Of a DNA stretch of 64,000 nucleotides, positions 32,615-40,790 are shown piece after piece. The notes under the pieces were generated by a model that was not told the origin of the DNA, ran no database searches, and was given only the letters and a program-made list of their open reading frames with translations. This DNA comes from Niveispirillum sp. GTDB lineage: Bacteria > Pseudomonadota > Alphaproteobacteria > Azospirillales > Azospirillaceae. Positions within the stretch are counted from its first letter, which is position 1. The number at the start of each line of letters is the position of its first letter. The stretch lies in contig NZ_JAGOGJ010000013.1 in the NCBI RefSeq assembly GCF_017996735.1, positions 1 to 64,000 of the forward strand, given 5' to 3'. The position numbers and the translations under genes were made by a program.

Positions 32615-32842
32615 ATGCCTGAAGGAATATTCGTCGTCGCTGTTATCTTCATGGTGATCGTGGCGCCTGTCTGGATCATCTTCCACTATGTGACCCGCTG
32701 GCGCATCGCCAAGACGCTGTCCGCCGATGACGAGCAGATGCTGTCCGACCTGTGGCACTCCGCCAACAAGATGGAGGATCGCATCCGCCAGTTGGAAAAG
32801 ATCCTCGACGCGGAGGCGCCGGGCTGGAGGGCGAAAGCATGA
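32615..32842 (+). CDS. pspB: Phage shock protein B (PspB)
   Basis: 75 residues. One N-terminal membrane helix (FVVAVIFMVIVAPVWIIFHYV) and a C-terminal coiled coil ending LEKILDAEAPGWRAKA. It forms the membrane sensor with PspC, which recruits PspA. The stop codon overlaps the pspC start (ATGA). Its tail is almost repeated in the protein at 33832. Confidence 0.92.
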   Translation: MPEGIFVVAVIFMVIVAPVWIIFHYVTRWRIAKTLSADDEQMLSDLWHSANKMEDRIRQLEKILDAEAPGWRAKA

Positions 32843-33516
32843 ACGACCGTCACGGACCCGGCACCCCGCCCCCCTTCCCCGGTCGCGACCAGTACCGGTC
32901 GCGGCAGGGGCAGGGCCGGCAGGACCGCGGCTGGGAACAGGAATATTTCGGCAAGCGCCCGGAACAGAGCTGGGCAGATTATTTCGGCCTGGGACCGGGT
33001 GCCCTCTGCGGCACCGGTCGCAAAAGGCGGCAGCGCGACGACTGGGGCTCCATCCCGGACGCCGCCGGCTCCTACCGGGATGAGTATCAGACCGATCATC
33101 GGCACCCTGGGGAGGATGGCATGGCAACACACCATAGTTCCACGCCCTACCGGCTCTGGCGCAGCCGTACCGACAGCAAGATCGCCGGCGTCTGCGGCGG
33201 CATCGCCGAATATGCCAATGTCGATGCCTGGATCGTCCGCCTCGGCTTCATCATCGGTTTCTTCTTCTTTCCGCCCGTCTTCCTGTTCGGCTATCCGATC
33301 CTGTGGTGGCTGCTGAAGGAACGGCCCACGGGCCTTTATGAAAGCCGGGAAGAAGAAGTGTTCTGGCGCACCGTGGCGACCAAGCCCGATCAGACCTTGA
33401 CCAGCCTGCGCGGCAAGTTCCGCGACCTGGATCGCGACCTGGCCCGCCTGGAAGGGTTCGTGGCCTCCCGCGAGTATGATCTGCACCGCCAGTTCCGCGA
33501 CCTGGAGAAGAAGTGA
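32839..33516 (+). CDS. pspC: Phage shock protein C (PspC) with long N-terminal extension
   Basis: 225 residues. The first ~105 residues are polar and rich in Gly, Arg, Asp and Pro (low complexity). The PspC domain follows (YRLWRSRTDSKIAGVCGGIAEY, then two hydrophobic stretches LGFIIGFFFFPPVFLF and GYPILWWLL). The C-terminal ~85 residues are helical and end REYDLHRQFRDLEKK. It is an inner-membrane partner of PspB. The ATG overlaps the pspB stop; an ORF running back to 32752 is within pspB and is not used. Confidence 0.92.
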   Translation: MNDRHGPGTPPPFPGRDQYRSRQGQGRQDRGWEQEYFGKRPEQSWADYFGLGPGALCGTGRKRRQRDDWGSIPDAAGSYRDEYQTDHRHPGEDGMATHHSSTPYRLWRSRTDSKIAGVCGGIAEYANVDAWIVRLGFIIGFFFFPPVFLFGYPILWWLLKERPTGLYESREEEVFWRTVATKPDQTLTSLRGKFRDLDRDLARLEGFVASREYDLHRQFRDLEKK

Positions 33517-33563
33517 GACGGCGGGTCCGTCCCTTCTTCCCCCTCCCCTTCATCAGGTGACGC

Positions 33564-33806
33564 ATGAGCCCCTTCCTGATCCCCGTGCTCGCCTTGTGCA
33601 TCCCGATCGTGGCCCTGATCGCCAAGAACGTGCGGCGCTGGCATGAGATCGACATCCAGGTGGCGGAAAGCGAAGTGGACTTGCGCCGGCGGTTCCGCTC
33701 CCTGGACGAGATCGAGCGGCGGGTGGCCGGCATCGAACGCTATGTCACCAGCCCCGAATTCGGCCTGAACCGGCAGTTCCGCGACCTGGAACGCCCTTCC
33801 TCCTGA
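33564..33806 (+). CDS. Small membrane protein with PspC-like tail
   Basis: 80 residues. N-terminal membrane segment SPFLIPVLALCIPIVALI followed by a helical region. The last ~20 residues (IERYVTSPEFGLNRQFRDLERP) closely copy the end of the upstream PspC. Same strand, 47 bp after pspC, so probably part of the psp operon. It resembles no named Psp protein known to me. The shared tail suggests it binds the same partner as PspC. Confidence 0.8.
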   Translation: MSPFLIPVLALCIPIVALIAKNVRRWHEIDIQVAESEVDLRRRFRSLDEIERRVAGIERYVTSPEFGLNRQFRDLERPSS

Positions 33807-33831
33807 TCAAAGAGCCAAGGCGGACGCTGCA

Positions 33832-34053
33832 ATGTTCAACTCACCCTTCATCATCCCCGTCGTGGCCCTGCTGATCCCCATCGTGGCCATCGTCATGAAA
33901 CATCTGACCCAGATGCGCGCCATGCGTGTCGGGGGCCTGTCGGAAGGGGCCGCCGCCGAATTGTCGGGCCGGGCGGCCCGGCTGGAGGATCGTGTTCTCC
34001 AGCTTGAACGGATCCTGGACGCGGAAGCGCCAGGCTGGCGCAGCCGCGCCTGA
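33832..34053 (+). CDS. Small membrane protein with PspB-like tail
   Basis: 73 residues. The N-terminal membrane segment SPFIIPVVALLIPIVAIV is nearly the same as that of the preceding protein. The C-terminus LERILDAEAPGWRSRA is nearly the same as that of PspB. It starts 25 bp after the previous stop and is followed by a terminator at 34057, so it is the last gene of the psp operon. Probably arose by module exchange or duplication from pspB. Confidence 0.82.
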   Translation: MFNSPFIIPVVALLIPIVAIVMKHLTQMRAMRVGGLSEGAAAELSGRAARLEDRVLQLERILDAEAPGWRSRA

Positions 34054-34056
34054 TCC

Positions 34057-34080
34057 CCCGGGGGTCTGCCCCCGGGTTTT
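34057..34080 (+). terminator. Rho-independent terminator of the psp operon
   Basis: Stem cccggggg / cccccggg with loop tctg and then TTTT, 3 bp after the last psp gene. Confidence 0.88.
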
Positions 34081-34275
34081 CCGGACGGCGGGGAAGTCCG
34101 ATCCCGCCGCCCCATCTCACCCATGTTACCCACTTGGCGCGTCGATCCGCCCGGCAGCATTGCCGGCAACGGAGAGGCGCGCCTTTTCTTTGTCCTGATG
34201 GCAATTTTCAGGTGGATAATAATTCCACCGACCATACATTAATAGGCCAGAGGAAACGCCAATAAGCGATCAACA

Positions 34276-35118
34276 ATGGCCGCACAAACCCTGAACATCG
34301 CGCCACAATTCCCATATTGCAGCGCATACGAAGGCATTTTGCATCGCAATAATGTCATTCATTACATGCTCGTCCGGCGGTTTGCTGTCTGTATATTGGT
34401 TACTAATATCTTAATTTTCTGTTTTGCTCAAGCTATACTATATTCCTTTCGGCCTATAACATTGGGAAGGGTTCGGCGGCTATCGCCGTTCCTGGCCCTG
34501 TTGCTGTTATTGTCGGCCGTGATGACGGCCAATGCACCGGCCTTTGCCCTGGCCTGGAACGGGGACATGGAACCGCTGGCGCAGTACCGCACCTATTGTC
34601 AGACCTATGGCGATCGCGATCCGGGATGCGCCGTCGGTCTGGGCGGCAAGGTGGGCACACCCATCGGCGCCGACCGTGTCGATGCCGGCCGCGCCACGCT
34701 GGGCATGGCCGTGATGGTGCATCGGCAAGTGGTCGGCGACCTTGTCTATCGCGAGGACAAACAGGACCGCTGGGAAATACTGGGCACACCCGGCAGGGGC
34801 ATGTCCGGGGACTGTGACGATGTGGTGATGACCACCATCTCCCGTCTGCTGCGCCGTGGTTATCCGCGCGCCGCCCTGCGCGCCACCATCGTGCGCCTGC
34901 CCGGCAATGGCGGTCACCACCTGATTCTGTCTGTCAGGCGCCAGAGCGCGCAAGGGGTGGAGGAGATTTTCCTGGATGATCGCCACCACCATCCCATGCG
35001 CCCCGAACAACTGGCCGCCGAAGGCTATGTCTTCGTGGCACAGGAGGTCCCCGGCCGCCGCCACTGGCGTCGGGCGGAAAGCCAGCCGGCCTTGATGGTG
35101 GCAGAACGAAGCGAATGA
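34276..35118 (+). CDS. Transglutaminase-like cysteine proteinase (BTLCP family)
   Basis: 280 residues as drawn. The C-terminal ~190 residues match bacterial transglutaminase-like cysteine proteinases: the catalytic region GMSGDCDDVVMTTISRLLRRG with Cys-Asp and the later GGHHLILSVRR and FLDDRHHH segments. The start is uncertain. The first ~60 codons are unusually AT-rich and encode a second hydrophobic stretch, and a signal-like segment (LSPFLALLLLLSAVMTANAPAFA) begins near residue 68, so translation may begin later, near 34462. Family members are periplasmic and often sit beside secretion or biofilm genes; none is next to it here. Confidence 0.78.
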   Translation: MAAQTLNIAPQFPYCSAYEGILHRNNVIHYMLVRRFAVCILVTNILIFCFAQAILYSFRPITLGRVRRLSPFLALLLLLSAVMTANAPAFALAWNGDMEPLAQYRTYCQTYGDRDPGCAVGLGGKVGTPIGADRVDAGRATLGMAVMVHRQVVGDLVYREDKQDRWEILGTPGRGMSGDCDDVVMTTISRLLRRGYPRAALRATIVRLPGNGGHHLILSVRRQSAQGVEEIFLDDRHHHPMRPEQLAAEGYVFVAQEVPGRRHWRRAESQPALMVAERSE

Positions 35119-35374
35119 AGCCGGCACGTGACAGGCTCCGGATGCAAAAGGATGCACACCCACGACCAAAGTCGGGGGCAGAGACCGGTTTGCCATGAAA
35201 TTCGGCATTGTTTTTGCCAGACTTTACGAAGAATTAACCAAACTGCTCTTTTCGAAATCATTGTTGCCTTAAATTCGATCAATATCCCTTCTTTAACGGC
35301 AGGATGCTTCTTTACTGAGCATTCGCCCGGCCCGCTTCCCTAACGTCACCCTTGATTTCACGCCTGCGGAACCG

Positions 35375-35390
35375 TGGCACGGTTGTTGCT
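35375..35390 (+). promoter_or_regulatory. Perfect sigma-54 promoter upstream of the RidA lipoprotein gene
   Basis: TGGCACG-GTTG-TTGCT matches the -24/-12 consensus at every conserved position, with GG at 35376-35377 and GC at 35388-35389. Transcription would start near 35401, ahead of a small ORF (35486) and the RidA gene (35739). The ~250 bp upstream (35119-35374) is AT-rich and contains no gene I can support. Confidence 0.75.
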
Positions 35391-35485
35391 GAAACCCTGT
35401 TTCGTATCAGGGGGATGTGGCTCGCGTTCACGCGATGGCCAAGTGCGGTCCGTCGCATCACCCATCGACAGGCGCGAAGGTAGAC

Positions 35486-35704
35486 ATGGCCAAGAATGCC
35501 GTAAGGGTCGCCGTCAGGAACGTCGTCAGGGTGGTGAAGGCGCCGCCCGCCCTTGCCGCGCGGGAACGGATGACGGATCGTCAGTCGCGCCACCCGGACC
35601 GCCCGGCCGGCCCCACGGCACCGGAGCTTCTGTCCGGTGTCTCCTGGGATGATGGCCGCAAGGTCTGGCTGGTCCATCCCACGCCCCTCCCGGCCCGCGG
35701 CTGA
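35486..35704 (+). CDS. Small hypothetical protein in the sigma-54 transcript
   Basis: 72 residues with a fair ribosome binding site (gaaggtagac). Basic, Val/Arg-rich start (MAKNAVRVAVRNVVRVVKAPP), then a Pro-rich middle and GVSWDDGRKVWLVHPTPL at the end. An in-frame longer version from 35417 is possible. No family is recognised. The only support is position between a sigma-54 promoter and the RidA gene, so it may be a leader rather than a gene. Confidence 0.35.
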   Translation: MAKNAVRVAVRNVVRVVKAPPALAARERMTDRQSRHPDRPAGPTAPELLSGVSWDDGRKVWLVHPTPLPARG

Positions 35705-35738
35705 CGGCCCTGGCCGGTCCATCAAGAACGGAGGAAGA

Positions 35739-36239
35739 ATGTTGAAGCGGTTGGGTAGTCTCCTGGTCCTCGCAGCGGCCTTGACGGCCTGCAACAAGGA
35801 AGAGGCCCGCGAGATCAAGCGCACGGATGTGCCGAATTTCCCCATTGCCTCGGCGGTGCAGGTGCCCGCCGGGTCCGACCTGTTCTTCCTGTCCGGCACG
35901 GTGCCGCCGGCCGTGAACAAGGACGCCCCCGCCGGCAGCACCGACGTGTTCGGCGATACCGAGACGCAGACGGTCAATGTCCTGACCCGCATCCAGGAAA
36001 CGCTGAAGGCCCAGGGACTGACCATGGGCGATGTGGTGCTGATGCATGTCTATCTGGTGGGCGACCCGGCCAAGGAGGGCAAGATGGATTTTGCCGGCAT
36101 GATGGCTGGCTACACCAAGTTCTTCGGAACGCCGGAGCAGCCGAACAAACCGGCCCGCTCCACGGTCCAGATTTCCAGCCTGGTGACCCCGGGCATGCTG
36201 GTGGAAATCGAAGTGGTGGCCGCCAAGGCCAAGAAATAA
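35739..36239 (+). CDS. RidA-family (YjgF/L-PSP) lipoprotein
   Basis: 166 residues. Lipoprotein signal with lipobox LTAC (Cys18). The rest is a RidA/YjgF fold including TETQTVNVLTRIQETLKAQG, DVVLMHVYLVGD and the family arginine R140 (NKPARSTVQIS). Cytosolic RidA hydrolyses reactive enamine/imine intermediates; a membrane-anchored periplasmic version next to an amine oxidase gene suggests it acts on the imine product there (inference). Strong ribosome binding site (ggaggaag), terminator immediately after. The start was set at the lipoprotein Met rather than 35637. Confidence 0.88.
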   Translation: MLKRLGSLLVLAAALTACNKEEAREIKRTDVPNFPIASAVQVPAGSDLFFLSGTVPPAVNKDAPAGSTDVFGDTETQTVNVLTRIQETLKAQGLTMGDVVLMHVYLVGDPAKEGKMDFAGMMAGYTKFFGTPEQPNKPARSTVQISSLVTPGMLVEIEVVAAKAKK

Positions 36240-36245
36240 CCGGCA

Positions 36246-36287
36246 GGGCCGGTCGGGGGAACGGGAAAGCCCCCGACCGGCCCTTTT
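36246..36287 (+). terminator. Rho-independent terminator after the RidA lipoprotein gene
   Basis: 14-bp perfect stem gggccggtcggggg / cccccgaccggccc, 10-nt loop, then TTTTCGGTTTT. It separates the RidA transcript from the TonB receptor gene. The ~195 bp from here to 36482 contain no gene. Confidence 0.9.
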
Positions 36288-36482
36288 CGGTTTTGCACCA
36301 ACCTCCGATGGCCCGCGGGTAGGGCCGGAAGGGGGAACAGGGGCCGGTGGGGCCTGTACGACCGGAAAACCGGCGGCAGGGACCGGACCCGACAAAGCAC
36401 CCCGCAAAGGGGGCATCGTCCGGGGAAGAAGCGCAACCGAGGAGGAAGGAACCAAACAACCGAGTTGAACAGGGGACCTCTC

Positions 36483-38936
36483 ATGCAGGTAAACAACAGC
36501 AAGCAGGCCAAGCGCGCATCCGTGCGGAAGGTCGCATTCGGCATCCTGTGCACGACCAGTCTCATCCCGTTCGGTTTTGCGGCCCCGGCCGCGGCCCAAG
36601 GACTTCAGATCGAGGAGATCATCGTTACCGGTACACGCGTCGCCAACCGCACGGCGACCGAAAGTCTGGCTCCCATCGATGTCCTGGGTACGGGTGACCT
36701 GGAAAAACAAGCCTACACCGACACCAATGACATTCTGCGTACCCTGGTGCCCTCCTTCAATGTCAGCCGCAACGGCATCTCCGACGGCTCCACCTTCGTG
36801 CGTCCGCCGACGCTGCGCGGCCTGCCGCCGGATCAGACCCTGATCCTGGTGAATGGCAAGCGTCGCCACCGGTCGGCCCTGGTGCAACTGTCCGGCGGTG
36901 CGCTGGCCGCCGGCGCCCAGGCCCCCGACCTGTCGCAGATCCCCACCATCGCCATCAAGCAGGTGGAAGTGCTGCGCGACGGCGCCGCCGCCCAGTACGG
37001 TTCCGACGCCATCGCCGGCGTGATGAATTTCCAGTTGAAGGACGCGTCGGAAGGCGGCTCCGCGTCCATCCAGTACGGTTCCACCTATGAGGGCGATGGC
37101 GACAACGCCAAGTTCGCCGCCAATGTCGGCCTGCCGCTTGGCCCCAACGGCTTCTTCAACATTTCCGCCGAATACAGCCAGGGCGACCCGACCAATCGTG
37201 GTGTCCAGGACCCCCGCGCGCCGGCCGCCAAGAAGGACCTGGCGATGAACTGGGGCGACCCGGACAGCGAGGCCACGCGCGTCTTCATCAATTCCGGCAT
37301 CGACCTGACCGACACGGCCTCCATCTACCTGTTCGGCAATTACGGCGCATCGAAGGCCAACGGCAGCTTCTACTATCGCCCCAACGACCGCAGCCACGGC
37401 GTGACGGGTCCCGTGATGCCGGTGGCGGGTGATCCCAATGGTTTCAGCTTCGGCGAATGGTTCCCGACCGGCTTCACCCCGCGCTTCTATGGTGATGTCA
37501 AGGACGCGTCCATCGTCGGTGGCTTCAAGCATGAGCTGGAAAGCGGCCTGACCTATAATATCGGCGGCTCCTTCGGCCGCAGCCAGATCGATTACGACCT
37601 GAAGAATACCGTCAACCCCTCCCTGGGTCCGGCAAGCCCGAGGGAATTCTATGTCGGCCGTCTGGTTCAGGAAGAAGAGAACCTGAACGTCGACCTGTCC
37701 TATCCGGTGGAGATCGGTTGGGCTACGCCGTTGAACATCGCTGTCGGTACCGAGTTCCGCCGGGAACTGTATGAAATCGGCCCCGGCGATACCGCCTCCT
37801 ACACGGTCGGCCCCTATGCCTCCTTTACCGATGTGCTGTCGGGCCAACCGGCGGCTCTGCCCATCGGTTCCAACGGCTATCCCGGTTTCCGTCCGGAGGA
37901 TTCGGGCGAGTTCAAGCGCGACAACATCGCCTTCTATGTCGATACCGAAGGCAGCATCACCGAGCAACTGACGGTCGGCGTCGCCGCCCGTTACGAGGAT
38001 TTCGACTATTTCGGATCGACCTTCAACTGGAAGGTCAGCGGTCGTTATGACCTCACGGATGCCTTCGCCGTCCGCGGGTCGGTCAATACCGGCTTCCGGG
38101 CGCCGACCCCCGGCCAGTCGCAGACCTCGTCGGTGCAGACCTACTTCCCGGCCGGCAGTTCCAGCCCGGTTGCGCGCGGCACCTATCCGGCCGCCAGCGT
38201 CGTTGCCGAATATTTCGGCGCCACGCCGCTGTCGGAAGAGAAGAGCACGAACTTCGCGGGCGGTATCGTTGCCGATCTGGCCGACATCAATGTCACCATC
38301 GACTATTACAACATCAAGGTGAAGGACCGCATCGCGCTGTCCGCCGACTTCAGCCCCACGGCGGCCGACCGTGCCGCCCTGGCGGCCTTGGGCGTGCCCG
38401 GTGCCAATACGCTGGGCGCCGTCAACTATTTCACCAACGCCTTCGATACCCGTACCCAGGGCGTGGACTTCGTGGCCAATACCACCGTTCCGGCCGGCGA
38501 TGGCAAGATCGATCTGACGGCGGCGGTGAACTACAACAAGACCAAGGTGATCGCCCGTGACACGGCGGTTATCGATGATACCCGCGTGGCGGACCTGGAG
38601 AAGCAATTGCCGAAGTTCCGCGGCAACTTCACCGCCATCTATTCGCTGGATGCCTTCTCGATCATGGGTCGCGCCAGCTACTACGACAAGTTCACCGACA
38701 CGATCAACTACGCGAAGACCTTCGGGTCGGAGTGGCTGTTTGACGCGGAAGTCTCCTACGACTTCTACGACAACATCAATGTTGCCGTGGGCGTGCAGAA
38801 CCTGTTCGACAATTATCCCGACAAGGTCGATGCCTTGGCGGGCGGCGGTTACGCCGTGGGCCAGGTTTATCCCGACACCTCGCCCATGGGGTACAATGGC
38901 GGCACCTATTATGTCCGCCTGGGCGTGAAGTTCTAA
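36483..38936 (+). CDS. TonB-dependent outer membrane receptor (amine oxidase locus)
   Basis: 817 residues from the ATG at 36483 (AGGGGA site); a TTG at 36465 is the alternative. Signal peptide ending near AAAQG (~residue 40), TonB box IEEIIVTGTR (~43-52), plug with LRTLVPSFNVSRNG, LRGLPPDQTLILVNGKRRHRS and VEVLRDGAAAQYGSDAIAGVMNF. The barrel ends YYVRLGVKF. The plug type differs from the 7360-10446 receptor. It is followed by a flavin amine oxidase and a cytochrome c, so an amine-containing ligand is a reasonable guess. Confidence 0.92.
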   Translation: MQVNNSKQAKRASVRKVAFGILCTTSLIPFGFAAPAAAQGLQIEEIIVTGTRVANRTATESLAPIDVLGTGDLEKQAYTDTNDILRTLVPSFNVSRNGISDGSTFVRPPTLRGLPPDQTLILVNGKRRHRSALVQLSGGALAAGAQAPDLSQIPTIAIKQVEVLRDGAAAQYGSDAIAGVMNFQLKDASEGGSASIQYGSTYEGDGDNAKFAANVGLPLGPNGFFNISAEYSQGDPTNRGVQDPRAPAAKKDLAMNWGDPDSEATRVFINSGIDLTDTASIYLFGNYGASKANGSFYYRPNDRSHGVTGPVMPVAGDPNGFSFGEWFPTGFTPRFYGDVKDASIVGGFKHELESGLTYNIGGSFGRSQIDYDLKNTVNPSLGPASPREFYVGRLVQEEENLNVDLSYPVEIGWATPLNIAVGTEFRRELYEIGPGDTASYTVGPYASFTDVLSGQPAALPIGSNGYPGFRPEDSGEFKRDNIAFYVDTEGSITEQLTVGVAARYEDFDYFGSTFNWKVSGRYDLTDAFAVRGSVNTGFRAPTPGQSQTSSVQTYFPAGSSSPVARGTYPAASVVAEYFGATPLSEEKSTNFAGGIVADLADINVTIDYYNIKVKDRIALSADFSPTAADRAALAALGVPGANTLGAVNYFTNAFDTRTQGVDFVANTTVPAGDGKIDLTAAVNYNKTKVIARDTAVIDDTRVADLEKQLPKFRGNFTAIYSLDAFSIMGRASYYDKFTDTINYAKTFGSEWLFDAEVSYDFYDNINVAVGVQNLFDNYPDKVDALAGGGYAVGQVYPDTSPMGYNGGTYYVRLGVKF

Positions 38937-39081
38937 GCGTCCGACGCGTCAACCGGGGGCGGCGGGCCCATCCTCCCGTCCCCGGTCCTTGATGATGCCC
39001 TGTCTTCTCGACTTCGCCGCTCCCGGCATCCCCCGGGGGCGGCGCTTGTGAGGACATGCCCTGAATTTCCCATCCGAGGCG

Positions 39082-40689
39082 ATGATGGTTGCAACGAACA
39101 GCATGCTCCCCAGAAGCCGCATGACGCGGCGTGAACTGCTGGCCATGATCGGTACGGCCGCCGGCAGTTCCGTCATGTATCAGGCAGCGACGTCGCTGGG
39201 TTACGCGGCCGAAAGCGAATTCAAGGGGCCGCCCAACCTGTCCGGCGCGCCCAAGGGCACGTCGGTGCTGATTCTGGGCGCCGGCTGGGCCGGTCTGGTG
39301 GCTGCCTATGAACTGGGCAAGGCCGGGTACAAGGTGCAGGTCCTGGAATACCGGGAAAAGGCCGGTGGCCGCGCCTGGACGCTGCGTGGCGGCGACACCT
39401 ATACCGAGTTGGGTGGCTTCACCCAGAAGGTCGGGTTCGACAAGGGTAACTATCTGAATCCCGGCCCCTGGCGCGTGCCCTACCATCATCGCGGCGTGAT
39501 GCATTATTACCATGAACTGGGCGTGAAGCTGGAGCCGTTCTTCCAGATCAACTACAACGCCTATGTCCATTCCAGGGACGCCTTCGGTGGCAAGCCGCAG
39601 CGCTACCGCCATGTGCTGGCCGATTTCAACGGCCATGTCGCCGAGTTGCTGGCCAAGCTGGGCCACAAGGGCGGGCTGGACGGCCATGTCACCAAGGAGG
39701 ACCAGGAAAGACTGCTGGAGGCCATGCAGGACTGGGGCGCCCTGGACCAGAACTATGCCTACAAGGCCAATGCCACGACATCCAACCGGCGCGGCTTCGA
39801 GAAGGACCCCGGCGGCGGTCTGTCGGGGGAGCCGGTTTTCTCCAAGCCCATCGAATTTTCGCAATTGCTGAAATCCGGCCTGTGGCGGGCCATCGGCACC
39901 GGTTCGGGCTATGAGTTCCAGACGGCCCTGTTCCAGCCGGAAGGCGGCATGGATGCCGGCCCCCTGGCGCTGGCCGAAAAGGTGAAGGACAAGATCACCT
40001 TCAACGCCAAGGTCACCGAGATCCAGCAGGATACGGGCGGCGTCACCGTCACCTATATCGATGCCAAGGCGGGCGGTGCCGCGAAGACGGCCAAGGCCGA
40101 CTGGTGCCTGTGCACTATCCCCGCCTCCATCCTGTCGCAGATCAAGAAGAACGTGTCGTCCGACATGGACGCCGCCATCAACGCCCTGCCCTATGAGGCG
40201 GCGTTCAAGGTGGGCTTGCAGTTCAAGCGCCGCTTCTGGGAACAGGATGACGAGATCTATGGCGGCATCACCTATACCGACCTGCCCATCTCCCTGATCG
40301 CCTATCCCAACACGCATTACGGGTCCAGGGGCAAGGGCGTGCTGCTGGGTGCCTACCCCTGGGGTCCCTTCGCCTATGAATTCGCCTCCATGGCGCCGGA
40401 GGAGCGGGTGAAGAAATGCGTGGAATTCGGGGCGCAGATCCATCCGCAGTACCTGAAGGAATTCGATACAGGCGTGGCCGTCGCCTGGCACCGCGTGCCC
40501 TGGACGCTGGGCTGTTTCGGGTCCTGGACGGAAGAGAAACGGGCCGCGCATTACAAGAATCTCTGCCAGATCGACGGGCGCATCCTGCTGGCGGGTGAAC
40601 ATGTCTCCTACCTGCCGGCCTGGCAGGAAGGTGCCGTCCAATCCTCGCTGGACGCCATCACCCGCCTGCACCAGCGCGTCACCAGTTGA
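39082..40689 (+). CDS. Flavin monoamine oxidase-family protein with Tat signal
   Basis: 535 residues. Twin-arginine signal T15-R-R-E-L-L followed by a hydrophobic stretch. FAD-binding Rossmann motif G66-x-G68-x-x-G71 (LILGAGWAGLVAAYELGKAGYKVQVLE), then the GG doublet AGGRAWTLRGG. The C-terminal FAD-binding stretch (ILLAGEHVSYLPAWQEGAVQSSLDAI) is typical of amine oxidases. The Tat signal means it folds with FAD in the cytosol and works in the periplasm. A cytochrome c gene lies 102 bp downstream and could be its electron acceptor. Substrate not predictable; L-amino acid oxidases are the alternative. Confidence 0.9.
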   Translation: MMVATNSMLPRSRMTRRELLAMIGTAAGSSVMYQAATSLGYAAESEFKGPPNLSGAPKGTSVLILGAGWAGLVAAYELGKAGYKVQVLEYREKAGGRAWTLRGGDTYTELGGFTQKVGFDKGNYLNPGPWRVPYHHRGVMHYYHELGVKLEPFFQINYNAYVHSRDAFGGKPQRYRHVLADFNGHVAELLAKLGHKGGLDGHVTKEDQERLLEAMQDWGALDQNYAYKANATTSNRRGFEKDPGGGLSGEPVFSKPIEFSQLLKSGLWRAIGTGSGYEFQTALFQPEGGMDAGPLALAEKVKDKITFNAKVTEIQQDTGGVTVTYIDAKAGGAAKTAKADWCLCTIPASILSQIKKNVSSDMDAAINALPYEAAFKVGLQFKRRFWEQDDEIYGGITYTDLPISLIAYPNTHYGSRGKGVLLGAYPWGPFAYEFASMAPEERVKKCVEFGAQIHPQYLKEFDTGVAVAWHRVPWTLGCFGSWTEEKRAAHYKNLCQIDGRILLAGEHVSYLPAWQEGAVQSSLDAITRLHQRVTS

Positions 40690-40754
40690 TTTCGGGTCCC
40701 CTCAGTCGCCGGGCGCCGCCGTCCGGCGGCTTGGCTCACGGCGCACGAGCGCCG

Positions 40755-40776
40755 GGCCGGCGGTCGCCGGCCTTTT
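40755..40776 (+). other. GC-rich stem-loop between the amine oxidase and cytochrome c genes
   Basis: GGCCGGC-ggtc-GCCGGCC followed by TTTT, 15 bp before the cytochrome ATG. It could be a weak terminator/attenuator or an RNA-processing site that lowers cytochrome expression relative to the oxidase. Confidence 0.45.
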
Positions 40777-40790
40777 CCGGGAGAGTTTTT

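Noticed and set aside
35526..38606. A 1026-codon open frame on the minus strand opposite the RidA and second TonB receptor genes
   Set aside because: Same kind of shadow; no ribosome binding site, no recognisable domain, and it runs across the terminator and two well-supported genes.
36246..38936. One operon from the sigma-54 promoter through RidA, TonB receptor, oxidase and cytochrome
   Set aside because: A 14-bp stem terminator with a T tract separates RidA from the receptor gene, so a single transcript is unlikely; only functional linkage is proposed.
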